From Bacillota bacterium (GTDB taxonomy: Bacteria > Bacillota > Clostridia > Lachnospirales > Lachnospiraceae), in the NCBI GenBank assembly GCA_023402845.1, contig JAEYFP010000033.1, forward strand, positions 27,464 through 91,463: a stretch of DNA of 64,000 bases, read 5' to 3'. Within the stretch, counting starts at the first letter, position 1, and each line of letters begins with the position of its first letter. Of this stretch, positions 49,787 to 57,823 are shown in pieces. The position numbers and the translations under genes were made by a program. The notes below the pieces were generated by a model. That model saw nothing but the letters and a program-made list of their open reading frames with translations, searched no databases and was not told the DNA's origin.

Positions 49787-50791
49787 TCAAATTGACAGCA
49801 GGTGTTGGGCTCCCAAGGAGGCCAGTGATAAGGCAATCCAGCAGATTAAGCCCAATAAAATCGGTTTTGCTCCGCTTTTTATCAGTTTTACAACATTTGT
49901 ATTCAAACCAATGGCAGCCATTGCCATAATAATAAAGAACTTTCCGATTTGTGCGAGAGAAGCACCGATTCCCTGCGGCATCGGAGCAAAGGTATTGATC
50001 ATAGAAGCTGCTATGAAGCCGTTTACAAACCAGGGAAATATACGCTCCATATGATAATCCCGGCCGCTTTTGTCATTTCCATAGTGTGCCGGAGATTTGC
50101 GGGACGTAAAAACGGAAAGCACAAGCGTGACCGGTACAATCATCAGAGTTCGGGTTAATTTTACAATGACGGCAAGGCTGCCGGCTTCATCGCTGAAAGC
50201 ATATCCGGCGGCAACCACGGAGGAGGTATCATTGACAGCAGTGCCTGCCCATAGGCCGAACGCATGGTCACTCATGCCTAGAACATGCCCGAGAAAAGGA
50301 AACAGAAATGCCGCAATGACATTGAACAGGAAAATGGTTGATATTGAGCGTGCGATCTCTTCCTCGTCGGCATGGATTACCGGTGCTGTGGCCGCAATTG
50401 CGGAGCCGCCGCAGATGGCAGTGCCGACACCGATCAGTATATTTGTTTTTGGATCGATTTTCAGGAGCTTTCCTGCGGCAAAGGCGGTTCCGAATGCGAT
50501 CGACAGAGTGAAGAGCATCAAAGTAAGTGTCTGCCCGCCAATTCTAAAAATCTGATAAAGATTCATATCAAAGCCAAGAAGAATAATAGAATATTGCAGC
50601 AGTTTTTTTGAAGTATACTTGATTCCGCTGTCAAAAGCCTTCGGTCTTTTCCAGAAAGCCAGAACCATACCAAACAGAATACCCAGTACAGGACCGCCGA
50701 TGATTGGAAATGCCCTGCCTGCCAGCCACGCCGGGATTGCAATTAGCAAGGTAAGCAGAATACCGGGGAACTTATTTAAAATTGATTTCAT
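49787..50791 (-). CDS. YeiH-family (putative sulfate/sulfite exporter) membrane protein
   Basis: A 334-residue protein of about ten helices in the UPF0324/YeiH family: LIAIPAWLAGRAFPIIGGPV, IGVGTAICGGSAIAATAPVI, GTAVNDTSSVVAAG, LTRTLMIVPVTLVLSV. Members are annotated as sulfate or sulfite exporters; the substrate is not firmly proven. The ATG at 50791 is preferred, as GGAGGTAG lies 8 bases upstream. Divergent from a LysR gene, the same arrangement as yeiH-yeiE in Escherichia coli. Confidence 0.9.
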   Translation of the reverse strand: MKSILNKFPGILLTLLIAIPAWLAGRAFPIIGGPVLGILFGMVLAFWKRPKAFDSGIKYTSKKLLQYSIILLGFDMNLYQIFRIGGQTLTLMLFTLSIAFGTAFAAGKLLKIDPKTNILIGVGTAICGGSAIAATAPVIHADEEEIARSISTIFLFNVIAAFLFPFLGHVLGMSDHAFGLWAGTAVNDTSSVVAAGYAFSDEAGSLAVIVKLTRTLMIVPVTLVLSVFTSRKSPAHYGNDKSGRDYHMERIFPWFVNGFIAASMINTFAPMPQGIGASLAQIGKFFIIMAMAAIGLNTNVVKLIKSGAKPILLGLICWIALSLASLGAQHLLSI

Positions 50792-50830
50792 GATAACTAC
50801 CTCCATGCTTCCTATCATACTTCTTGACAA

Positions 50831-50873
50831 TTAATAAGTAAAATATTATTATCTGATAATATTAATAAGTAAA
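50831..50873. promoter_or_regulatory. Divergent LysR regulatory region
   Basis: TTAATAAGTAAA occurs at 50831-50842 and 50862-50873, and AATATTAT (50842-50849) pairs with ATAATATT (50856-50863). The cluster sits between the YeiH-type and LysR genes, where a LysR dimer would bind. Confidence 0.7.
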
Positions 50874-50897
50874 TACTAATGGAACGGGAGATAACAG

Positions 50898-51779
50898 ATG
50901 ACGCTGCGGCACTATAAAATTTTCGTATCCGTCTGCGACAATATGAATATGACAGAGGCGGCAGAAGCTCTTTTTATATCACAATCTGCTGTCAGCCAGA
51001 CGATTGCGGAGATGGAGGGCTATTATGGTACGCGGCTTTTTGAACGGTTTTCAAGAAAGCTTTATCTGACGCAGGCGGGTGAAAGCTTACTTAGCTATGC
51101 CAGACATATGATTCGGATGAATGAGGACATTGAAAAGAATATGAAGGCGCTGCAGGAGAGCGGTTACATTCGTCTTGGGGCAAGCGTTACGATTGGGACG
51201 AATATCCTGCCCCAACTGGTGTCCGTTTATAAGCAGTCCCACCCGAAGGCAATGGTGGAAGTGTTTGAAAGCAACACACAGCAGATTGAAAATCGAATCC
51301 TGCATGACCGGACGGATATTGCTCTTGTGGAAGGAGAAACTGTTTCAAAGGAGTTAATCAATGTGCCTTTTATGGATGACGAGCTGGTTCTCATTTGCGG
51401 ACGAAAGCACCGTTTTGCAGACACTTTTGCAATTGATCCGCAAGAGCTTGAAAGAGAAGAGTTTATTATAAGGGAAGAGGGCAGCGGAACCCGAAAAACC
51501 TTCGAAGATGTCCTTGCGGCACATAAGCTTTCATGGAAGGCATCCTGGATCTGCAGCAATGCAGATACTATAAAGATGGCTGTGGCGGAAGGACTTGGCA
51601 TATCAATCATTTCAAAACGGGCAGTCATAAGCGAAGTGAAATCCGGCATGTTGTGTATGAAGGAGATAGACGGAATCCAATTCTATCGAAAATTTAAAAT
51701 TATTTATCATAAAAATAAATACCTGACTGAACAGATGAAAGATTTTATAAGTCTGTGCAGGAATTGCCCTCTTCCCTAG
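50898..51779 (+). CDS. LysR-family regulator (YeiE/CysL-like)
   Basis: A 293-residue LysR regulator: N-terminal winged helix (MTLRHYKIFVSVCDNMNMTE, ALFISQSAVSQTIAEMEGYY, RLFERFSRKLYLTQAGE) and a periplasmic-binding-like sensor domain (IRLGASVTIGTNILPQL, REEGSGTRKTFE, VAEGLGISIISKRAV). REEGSGTR is typical of the CysL/YeiE subgroup. Expected to control the divergent YeiH-type gene. Its 3' end overlaps the convergent AraC gene by 35 bases. Confidence 0.93.
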   Translation: MTLRHYKIFVSVCDNMNMTEAAEALFISQSAVSQTIAEMEGYYGTRLFERFSRKLYLTQAGESLLSYARHMIRMNEDIEKNMKALQESGYIRLGASVTIGTNILPQLVSVYKQSHPKAMVEVFESNTQQIENRILHDRTDIALVEGETVSKELINVPFMDDELVLICGRKHRFADTFAIDPQELEREEFIIREEGSGTRKTFEDVLAAHKLSWKASWICSNADTIKMAVAEGLGISIISKRAVISEVKSGMLCMKEIDGIQFYRKFKIIYHKNKYLTEQMKDFISLCRNCPLP

Positions 51780-52659
51780 GCAGGATCGGATAATAGATGT
51801 CGGCTTCACAGTAACTGCTGCCGCAGCGTTTTGTATCGATCCGCTCAAAATGATAGGAACTGTCGACTGAGAAAGAAGTGGAGGGAATCCACATATTTTC
51901 AATGAGCTGATAGATTTCACTCAACAGGTGCATGTTCAAATTTTCGGGAGAATGCAGACCGATGTAGCGGAATACGGCATAATCAGAGGCCTTGATGGTA
52001 TGATAGCAGAAACGACTGTCATTTTTAACCGGCCGGAATACTTCTACGCTGGGCATGTAATAATCAGCTTCGTTTAAATGGTAGTCGGTGACAAGACCGT
52101 AGTAAACGGATTCATTCATCACCGTCTTTAATTCAAGGCGTCTGTTATAATAAAAATCGACTGCACTTAAATTTGCGGTTCCCAGAGCATAGTTTTCCTG
52201 ATGCCAGATTAAAGTTCTGATTCCGGCAAGGTGAAACTCCGGTTTTTTCACATAAAATGGAGAGGTCAGAATACCGCCGGACACATTCTGCAAAAGCTTC
52301 GTATCAAGCCGCGGTATAATTGGAAGCTCACAGCGGTGACGCCGGAAAGCGGAGGGCGTAATGCCGAATAATTGTTTGAAAGCGCGTTCATAGCTTTGCA
52401 TATACTCAAAATGGTATTCGCAGGCAATATCAATAATTTTCAGCTTTTCATCACGAAGCTCCGTCAGACTTTCAGACAGCCTTCTTTTGCGCACATAAGC
52501 CATCAGCGGCATTCCGGTGATGGCTTTAAAGATTCTGTGCAGATGATACTTTGATATGCACAGCTGTGAGGAAAGTTCCCCCAGAGAAAGTTCGTTCTTC
52601 AAATTCATTTCGATAAATTTTGCTGCCTCTTCAATCAACTCACGGTTTGCGGTATTCAC
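51745..52659 (-). CDS. AraC-family regulator with GyrI-like effector domain
   Basis: A 304-residue regulator of the Rob/SoxS-like layout: N-terminal AraC helix-turn-helix pair (SLGELSSQLCISKYHLHRIF, DIACEYHFEYMQSYERAFKQ, FGITPSAFRRHR) and a C-terminal GyrI/AraC_E_bind effector domain (about 130-290). The start is a GTG at 52659 behind GGAGA; an upstream TTG at 52731 would add 24 poorly conserved residues. Divergent from the esterase lipoprotein gene, its probable target. Confidence 0.87.
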   Translation of the reverse strand: MNTANRELIEEAAKFIEMNLKNELSLGELSSQLCISKYHLHRIFKAITGMPLMAYVRKRRLSESLTELRDEKLKIIDIACEYHFEYMQSYERAFKQLFGITPSAFRRHRCELPIIPRLDTKLLQNVSGGILTSPFYVKKPEFHLAGIRTLIWHQENYALGTANLSAVDFYYNRRLELKTVMNESVYYGLVTDYHLNEADYYMPSVEVFRPVKNDSRFCYHTIKASDYAVFRYIGLHSPENLNMHLLSEIYQLIENMWIPSTSFSVDSSYHFERIDTKRCGSSYCEADIYYPILPREEGNSCTDL

Positions 52660-52768
52660 ATTTATTTCTCCGATGTATAAAAGCAAGATTTGTTCATTTT
52701 CTTTAATGAATTTATCATATAATATCAGCAAAGTTTTGTCAAAATATAAGATACAGGAGGCTTTTTAT

Positions 52769-53908
52769 ATGAAAAGAATAACAATGGCGGTTCTCTGTTG
52801 TGCAATGGTGCTGACAGCTTTTTCCGGATGCACCGCACTGCCGGCAAAGGAGAAGCAGGAAGCGGCAGCAGAGCCCGCAGCAGCCGAAGAAGAAAAGGAG
52901 ACTGCAGAGACGGTTGTCGAAGAGAATGAAGAACAGACGGCTGAGGAGGAAGCGAGCGGGGAAGCCGGAGAGGCTTTGAAGGATGAAGAAATTGTCGTAA
53001 AGGAGGGAACCTTAGAGCGTGCGGAAATAAACTCCGCTGCAATCGGCGAAAATAAACTGGAGGAAAAGACGGAACAAAAGCTGCATATTTATCTGCCTCC
53101 GACTTATCAGGAATCAGAGAAAGCTTATCCGGTTGTTTATTTTCTGCATGGTTTCGGGGATTCCCCTACCGTATTTGTAAGAAATGCAAAAAAGGTATTG
53201 GATCCTGAGTTTTCCAAGGATCCTTCAAAGGAATTTATCCTTGTTGCTGTCAGCGGCTCCAATTCTGCCGGAGGCTCCTATTATGTAAATTCTCCCATAA
53301 CAGGCAATTGGGAAGATTATACGGTGAATGAAGTCGTTTCGTATATAGACACCAATTACAGGACAATTGCAAAAGCGGATGCAAGAGGAATCTGCGGATT
53401 TTCCATGGGAGGGTTTGCGGCTCTTAATCTGGCCTTCCGGCATCCGGATGTATACAGTGCGGTCTATGCCATGTCTCCGGGCGTTCTGGCGCCGGGGGAA
53501 ATCGAGACTGCCCTTGCTACCTGGGAAGGTGATCAGGTGTTTTTGAAGGCGTACTCCATGGCGTTTGCTTATGATGAAGAACCGCCGTATGCTGCAATTC
53601 CTTCCGGAGACGGGTCGGATGCGGACAAGCTGCTGATGGAACGATGGGAATCCGGATTCGGAAACTGGCAGGAAAAATTGGATGCGTATCTTGCCGTGCA
53701 AACCCCGCTGAAGGCGATCGGATTCTGCTATGGAACAAATGACGGATATGTCTGGATACCGGAGGGAACCGAGTATCTGGCAGGACTGCTTGATAAAGAG
53801 GGAATTGCGTACACAATGTATTCTTTTACAGGAGGACATATTCTGCCGCCGGATTTTATGAAGGATCAGCTTCTGCCGTTTTTTGATGAGTCCCTTTCGT
53901 ATGAATAG
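52769..53908 (+). CDS. Secreted lipoprotein esterase (esterase D / antigen 85-like)
   Basis: A 379-residue lipoprotein: lipobox FSG-Cys21, a long Ala/Glu-rich linker (about 28-85), then an alpha/beta-hydrolase of the esterase family: oxyanion HGF (YFLHGFGD), nucleophile Ser212 in GFSMGG, catalytic His357 in GGHILPP. The PF00756 family includes feruloyl esterases and siderophore esterases (Fes, IroE). Located outside the membrane. RBS CAGGAGG. Followed by a strong terminator and then the ECF/AraC/ABC module. Confidence 0.9.
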   Translation: MKRITMAVLCCAMVLTAFSGCTALPAKEKQEAAAEPAAAEEEKETAETVVEENEEQTAEEEASGEAGEALKDEEIVVKEGTLERAEINSAAIGENKLEEKTEQKLHIYLPPTYQESEKAYPVVYFLHGFGDSPTVFVRNAKKVLDPEFSKDPSKEFILVAVSGSNSAGGSYYVNSPITGNWEDYTVNEVVSYIDTNYRTIAKADARGICGFSMGGFAALNLAFRHPDVYSAVYAMSPGVLAPGEIETALATWEGDQVFLKAYSMAFAYDEEPPYAAIPSGDGSDADKLLMERWESGFGNWQEKLDAYLAVQTPLKAIGFCYGTNDGYVWIPEGTEYLAGLLDKEGIAYTMYSFTGGHILPPDFMKDQLLPFFDESLSYE

Positions 53909-53943
53909 AAGAACAGGAAATCAGACTGGTAAATAGTTTGAAA

Positions 53944-53984
53944 AGGTCAGTATTTTGCAAACAGCAAAATATTGACCTCTTTTC
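53944..53984 (+). terminator. Terminator after the esterase gene
   Basis: AGGTCAGTATTTTGC (53944-53958) pairs with GCAAAATATTGACCT (53964-53978), one G-T pair, loop AAACA, then CTCTTTTCATTTT. Confidence 0.9.
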
Positions 53985-54019
53985 ATTTTATAGGAAAGTG
54001 TTCCTGCCCTCCAATATCG

Positions 54020-54099
54020 TCCAATTGGATCAAAATAGTCCGATTGGATTAGATTTTCAATCTCTTTTATTGTATGCTTTTTGTTAGCCAAAACTAACC
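54020..54099 (+). promoter_or_regulatory. AraC-type direct repeats and GTTAG-N6-CTAACC dyad
   Basis: TCCAATTGGAT (54020-54030) and TCCGATTGGAT (54039-54049) are direct repeats 19 bases apart, typical AraC operator geometry. GTTAGccaaaaCTAACC lies at 54083-54099, just upstream of the AAAGGAGG ribosome binding site; the same dyad (same spacer length) is at 24172-24188. A TATGCT -10 near 54074 would put the dyad on the start point. Confidence 0.65.
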
Positions 54100-54116
54100 A
54101 AAAGGAGGAAACATTT

Positions 54117-54731
54117 ATGTCTCAGCTATCAGGCAATCAAGGTCTGAAGGGGAAGGATCTGATTACAATCGGTATCTTTTCCGCAATTTATTTTGTTATT
54201 AATTTTATTTTTATGATTATGGGGGGAGTTCATCCGGTGCTGTGGATTCTCATGCCCGGGTTGATTGCTTTATTTACGGGGATTCCCTTTATGCTCATGT
54301 GTGCAAAGGTTCCTAAAATGGGCGCCGTGTTATTAATGGGGGTCATTACAGGGTTGATTTATTTTGTGACGGGAATGTTTACCGTTACGATACTGGCAAC
54401 ATTTGCAATTGCCTGTGTTTTAGGAGAGGCGGCACGTTTTATAAGCGGTTATCAAAGCACAAACGGAACGATTGTCTCCTTTGTTTTTTTCTCTCTAGGT
54501 ATGACGGGCTCTCCCCTTCCGGTCTGGCTGATGCATGAACAATTTATAGAACAGATCAGCGGGCAGGGAATGCCGGAAAGTTACGTACATACGCTGGAAA
54601 ATCTTTCTTCAAAGACGATGCTTGCCGTTCTTTTTCTGGCTCCGGTAATCGGTGCCCTGATAGGGGCCGGAATCAGCAGAAAGCTGTTTAGAAAGCACTT
54701 TGAAAAGGCGGGAATGGTTTCCAATGCATAG
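54117..54731 (+). CDS. ECF transporter S component (MptD/Trep_Strep family)
   Basis: A 204-residue substrate-binding membrane subunit with about six helices. It starts LKGKDLITIGIFSAIYFVIN and contains GALIGAGISRKLFRKHFEKA near the end, the pattern of the Trep_Strep/MptD family (TIGR02185, from memory). The substrate of this family is not established. ATG 54117 follows AAAGGAGG. It heads a six-gene unit with EcfT, fused EcfA, AraC and two ABC proteins. Confidence 0.85.
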   Translation: MSQLSGNQGLKGKDLITIGIFSAIYFVINFIFMIMGGVHPVLWILMPGLIALFTGIPFMLMCAKVPKMGAVLLMGVITGLIYFVTGMFTVTILATFAIACVLGEAARFISGYQSTNGTIVSFVFFSLGMTGSPLPVWLMHEQFIEQISGQGMPESYVHTLENLSSKTMLAVLFLAPVIGALIGAGISRKLFRKHFEKAGMVSNA

Positions 54732-55404
54732 CAGAGAGAAAGGGGATCCGTTTCTGGATCCGCGGACATTTTTATTACTTTTGATCCTGGCTAATATTAT
54801 TACCTTCAGTCAGAAGAGTTTATGGATCGAGGCCGGCTGGATCGGATTTGCGGATAGCATAATGCTGTTATCCGGAAAATACAAAATGGCAGGTAAGTGG
54901 CTCGTATCATATGCTGCGCTGCTGTTATTGCAATGTGTCATTCTGCCTTCCTTACCGGAATCGGCAGCTGTATTTTTAATTATTTTAGTGAATTATTCAA
55001 TCCGAATGTTTCCGTGCCTGATCATCGGTGCTTTTATGATAAGGGAAATATCTCTGAGGAGGTTTGTCCTTGCAATGAGAAAGCTGCATTTTCCGGAAAA
55101 GCTAGTCATTTCCTTATCGGTCACCTTTCGCTATTTTCCGGCTATTAAGGAAGAAGCGTGTCATATCAGAGAAGCGATGAGCCTAAGAGGAATCAATAGA
55201 TCGAAGAGACTGGAGGCAATGCTGGTGGCACTTATGATGTCTGCGACTGCGGCTGCGGAAAAAATTTCTGCGGCAGCCGTAACGAGAGGGATCGAAAACC
55301 CGGTAAGAAAAACAAGTTTGCTTACATTAAAGCTTCATACTGCTGATTATGTGTGCGGCATCATAGGGTGTTTCTTTCTTGCGGGAATATTTTTATTAAG
55401 ATAA
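54724..55404 (+). CDS. ECF transporter T component
   Basis: A 226-residue membrane subunit: four to five helices and the coupling segment with MSLRGINRSK (Ala/Ser-Arg-Gly type) and VTRGIENPVRKT that bind the ATPases. Overlaps the S gene by 8 bases. Couples ATP hydrolysis to toppling of the S component. Confidence 0.87.
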   Translation: MHSREKGDPFLDPRTFLLLLILANIITFSQKSLWIEAGWIGFADSIMLLSGKYKMAGKWLVSYAALLLLQCVILPSLPESAAVFLIILVNYSIRMFPCLIIGAFMIREISLRRFVLAMRKLHFPEKLVISLSVTFRYFPAIKEEACHIREAMSLRGINRSKRLEAMLVALMMSATAAAEKISAAAVTRGIENPVRKTSLLTLKLHTADYVCGIIGCFFLAGIFLLR

Positions 55405-55419
55405 TAAGGAGTGGGAACG

Positions 55420-56802
55420 ATGGTAACCATAAAGGATGTGTCCTTTGGCTGCGGCGGCCGGGAGGAATTGTTAAAAAATATTGATCTTACAATCGGTCAC
55501 GGGGAGTGTATCCTTTTGTGCGGGGAGTCAGGCTGCGGAAAAACAACGACGACAAAGCTGGTGAATGGACTGATCCCTCACTTTTGTGAACAATGCAGCT
55601 TGTCGGGAACTGTGGTCGTAGAGGATATGGAGGTATCCGTGACAAAATTATATAAACTGGCAGAAGCTGTGGGCTCCGTGTTTCAGGATCCAAAGAGTCA
55701 GTTTTTTCATCTGGATACGGATAGTGAATTAGCTTTCGGCATGGAAAATCAGGGGAAAAGTCCGGAGGAGATCGAAAGAAGGCTGGATCAGACGATTCAA
55801 AATCTTATGGTCAAAAAGCTGTTGGGAAGGAATATTTTTGAACTGTCCGGAGGTGAAAAACAGCTGTTGGCGTTTGCTTCTGTGTATGCCATGAACCCGG
55901 ATATTTATGTACTGGATGAACCGACTGCAAATTTGGATCAGGCGGCGGTGGATTCGCTGAAAAAGCTCCTGTGTTTCTTAAAAAAGGAGGGACATACGAT
56001 TATAATAGCGGAGCACAGACTGTCCTTTTTATATGAGTTGCTGGACAGAGCGGTATATTTGAAAGACGGAGAACTGATTCGGATTTATTCCGGAGAGGAA
56101 TTTCTTAAGTTGTCGGAGACGGATCGTAAAAATATGGGATTAAGATGTATAAAAGAGGCGGAGGGTGAACTTCCGGCGGCCCGCCCTGCGGGGGAGGATG
56201 CCTGCTTATCGGTCGAGGCATTGGCAGTTGGATATCACAGACAGCATGCTCTGCTGCAGGATATTTCCTTTTCGGCAGTCCCTGGTGAAATACTTGCTGT
56301 TTCAGGATATAATGGAATCGGGAAAACGACATTGATTCGATGCATCTGCGGGCTGATGAGGCAAAAAGAAGGAAAAATATTTCTGGAGGGATGCGAGTTG
56401 TCTGAAAAAATGAGAAGAAAGCAATGTTTTCTTGTCATGCAGGATGTAAATCATCAATTATTTGCGGACAGTGTATGGGAAGAATGCAAGATGTCGGGAG
56501 AAAGCCCGGAGGATGCTCTGATACGATCTGAGCTGGAGCAATTAGGACTTCTGCCTTATGCCGACCGGCATCCCATGGCTCTCTCCGGAGGGCAGAAGCA
56601 GAGGCTGGCAATTGTCACTGCCATCCTTTCCGGGAAAAAGGTTCTTATTTTTGATGAACCGACAAGCGGCCTTGATTATGCAAATATGAGAGCGGTTTCC
56701 ATACGTCTGAAAAAGCTTGCGGAAACCGGCCGCATCGTAATTGTTGCAACACACGACAGAGAGTTTATGCTATCAGCCTGTGACAGGATTTTAAAAGTAT
56801 AA
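55420..56802 (+). CDS. ECF transporter ATPase, two ATP-binding domains fused
   Basis: A 460-residue double ATPase. Domain 1: CGESGCGKTTTTKLVNG, ELSGGEKQLLAFASV, YVLDEPTANLDQ, IIAEHRLSF. Domain 2 from about 265: SGYNGIGKTTLIRCICG, ALSGGQKQRLAIVTAIL, LIFDEPTSGLDY, VATHDREF. The fusion replaces separate EcfA and EcfA' and suggests a dedicated rather than shared energising module. ATG 55420 is preferred over GTG 55411, which overlaps the ribosome binding site. Confidence 0.92.
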   Translation: MVTIKDVSFGCGGREELLKNIDLTIGHGECILLCGESGCGKTTTTKLVNGLIPHFCEQCSLSGTVVVEDMEVSVTKLYKLAEAVGSVFQDPKSQFFHLDTDSELAFGMENQGKSPEEIERRLDQTIQNLMVKKLLGRNIFELSGGEKQLLAFASVYAMNPDIYVLDEPTANLDQAAVDSLKKLLCFLKKEGHTIIIAEHRLSFLYELLDRAVYLKDGELIRIYSGEEFLKLSETDRKNMGLRCIKEAEGELPAARPAGEDACLSVEALAVGYHRQHALLQDISFSAVPGEILAVSGYNGIGKTTLIRCICGLMRQKEGKIFLEGCELSEKMRRKQCFLVMQDVNHQLFADSVWEECKMSGESPEDALIRSELEQLGLLPYADRHPMALSGGQKQRLAIVTAILSGKKVLIFDEPTSGLDYANMRAVSIRLKKLAETGRIVIVATHDREFMLSACDRILKV

Positions 56803-56822
56803 GGATTGACGAAGGGAGCAAA

Positions 56823-57818
56823 ATGTTCATGAGACTGCGGGAAACAAAAGAGGAGGAGCAGATGGTTCTTTTGGCGGAAACAAAGGAATGCAGTATTTTT
56901 CAGATGAAAAATGATACCGGAGAAGGAATTATGACGATGTATCAAGTCTTTCCGGGAACCAGTATCAGCTATAATGACTACCATATGGAAAGCTTTGAAT
57001 CTACCTATTCCACAAACCGGAATCTGTTCTGCATTGATCATTGCAGGGAGGGCAGATTGGAATATGTCTCCGAACCGGGAGCTTATTCTTATGTTGAAGC
57101 AGGAGATCTGAAGCTGGACCGAAGAATTGCACACCAAGGTCATTTTGAGTTCCCGCTTGCACATTACCATGGACTTACGGTTGCTTTTGATATGGAGCAG
57201 GCGGGGATGGCATTGAAAGAAGAAATCCGGGAGTTCCCAATTGATCTTTACCGTCTGCAAAAGAAATTCTGCAGCGGGAAGCAGCCTTTGATTATTCATA
57301 ATGCTCCTGCGATAGAGCATATTTTCAGTGAGCTTTATATGGTGCCGGCGAAGATTCGTATCCCCTATTTTAAAATAAAAATATTTGAACTGCTGCTCTA
57401 TCTGGATGTTCTGGAGCTTCCTCATAAATTGGAGGAAAGGGCTTATTTTTATAAAAATCAGGTTGAAAAAATCAAGGCGATGCAGAAGCTGATGACAGAA
57501 AATCTGGAACGGCATTATACGCAGGAAGAATTATCGGAACATTTTGATATTCCGCTCACGCCTATGAAGAATTGCTTTAAAACGGTTTATGGTAATCCGA
57601 TCAATACTTACATGAGAATCTACCGGATGAATCAGGCGGCTGTTTTGCTGAAAAATCGGAAGGATATCAGTGTTACGGAGATTGCAGGAAAAGTAGGCTA
57701 TGACAGTCCGGGAAAATTTTCGGCAGTCTTTAAAGCAGTGACAGGAAAATCCCCGTTGGAATATCGTAAAATTTTTGGACCAAATGAAATAAAGCAGACT
57801 AACAAGGAAGGAGATTGA
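56823..57818 (+). CDS. AraC-family regulator of module 2
   Basis: A 331-residue regulator, organised like the one at 24309: N-terminal sensory part with a YVEAGDLKLDRR strand, C-terminal helix-turn-helix pair (YTQEELSEHFDIPLTPMKNC, EIAGKVGYDSPGKFSAVFKA, TGKSPLEYRK). Sits inside the operon between the ECF ATPase and the ABC pair. Probably controls the operon through the direct repeats at 54020-54049; inferred. Confidence 0.9.
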   Translation: MFMRLRETKEEEQMVLLAETKECSIFQMKNDTGEGIMTMYQVFPGTSISYNDYHMESFESTYSTNRNLFCIDHCREGRLEYVSEPGAYSYVEAGDLKLDRRIAHQGHFEFPLAHYHGLTVAFDMEQAGMALKEEIREFPIDLYRLQKKFCSGKQPLIIHNAPAIEHIFSELYMVPAKIRIPYFKIKIFELLLYLDVLELPHKLEERAYFYKNQVEKIKAMQKLMTENLERHYTQEELSEHFDIPLTPMKNCFKTVYGNPINTYMRIYRMNQAAVLLKNRKDISVTEIAGKVGYDSPGKFSAVFKAVTGKSPLEYRKIFGPNEIKQTNKEGD

Positions 57819-57823
57819 GATAC

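Noticed and set aside
52556..52768. Upstream start for the esterase gene
   Set aside because: The extra 71 residues are antisense to the divergent AraC gene and would hide the lipoprotein signal peptide, which begins exactly at 52769 behind AGGAGG.
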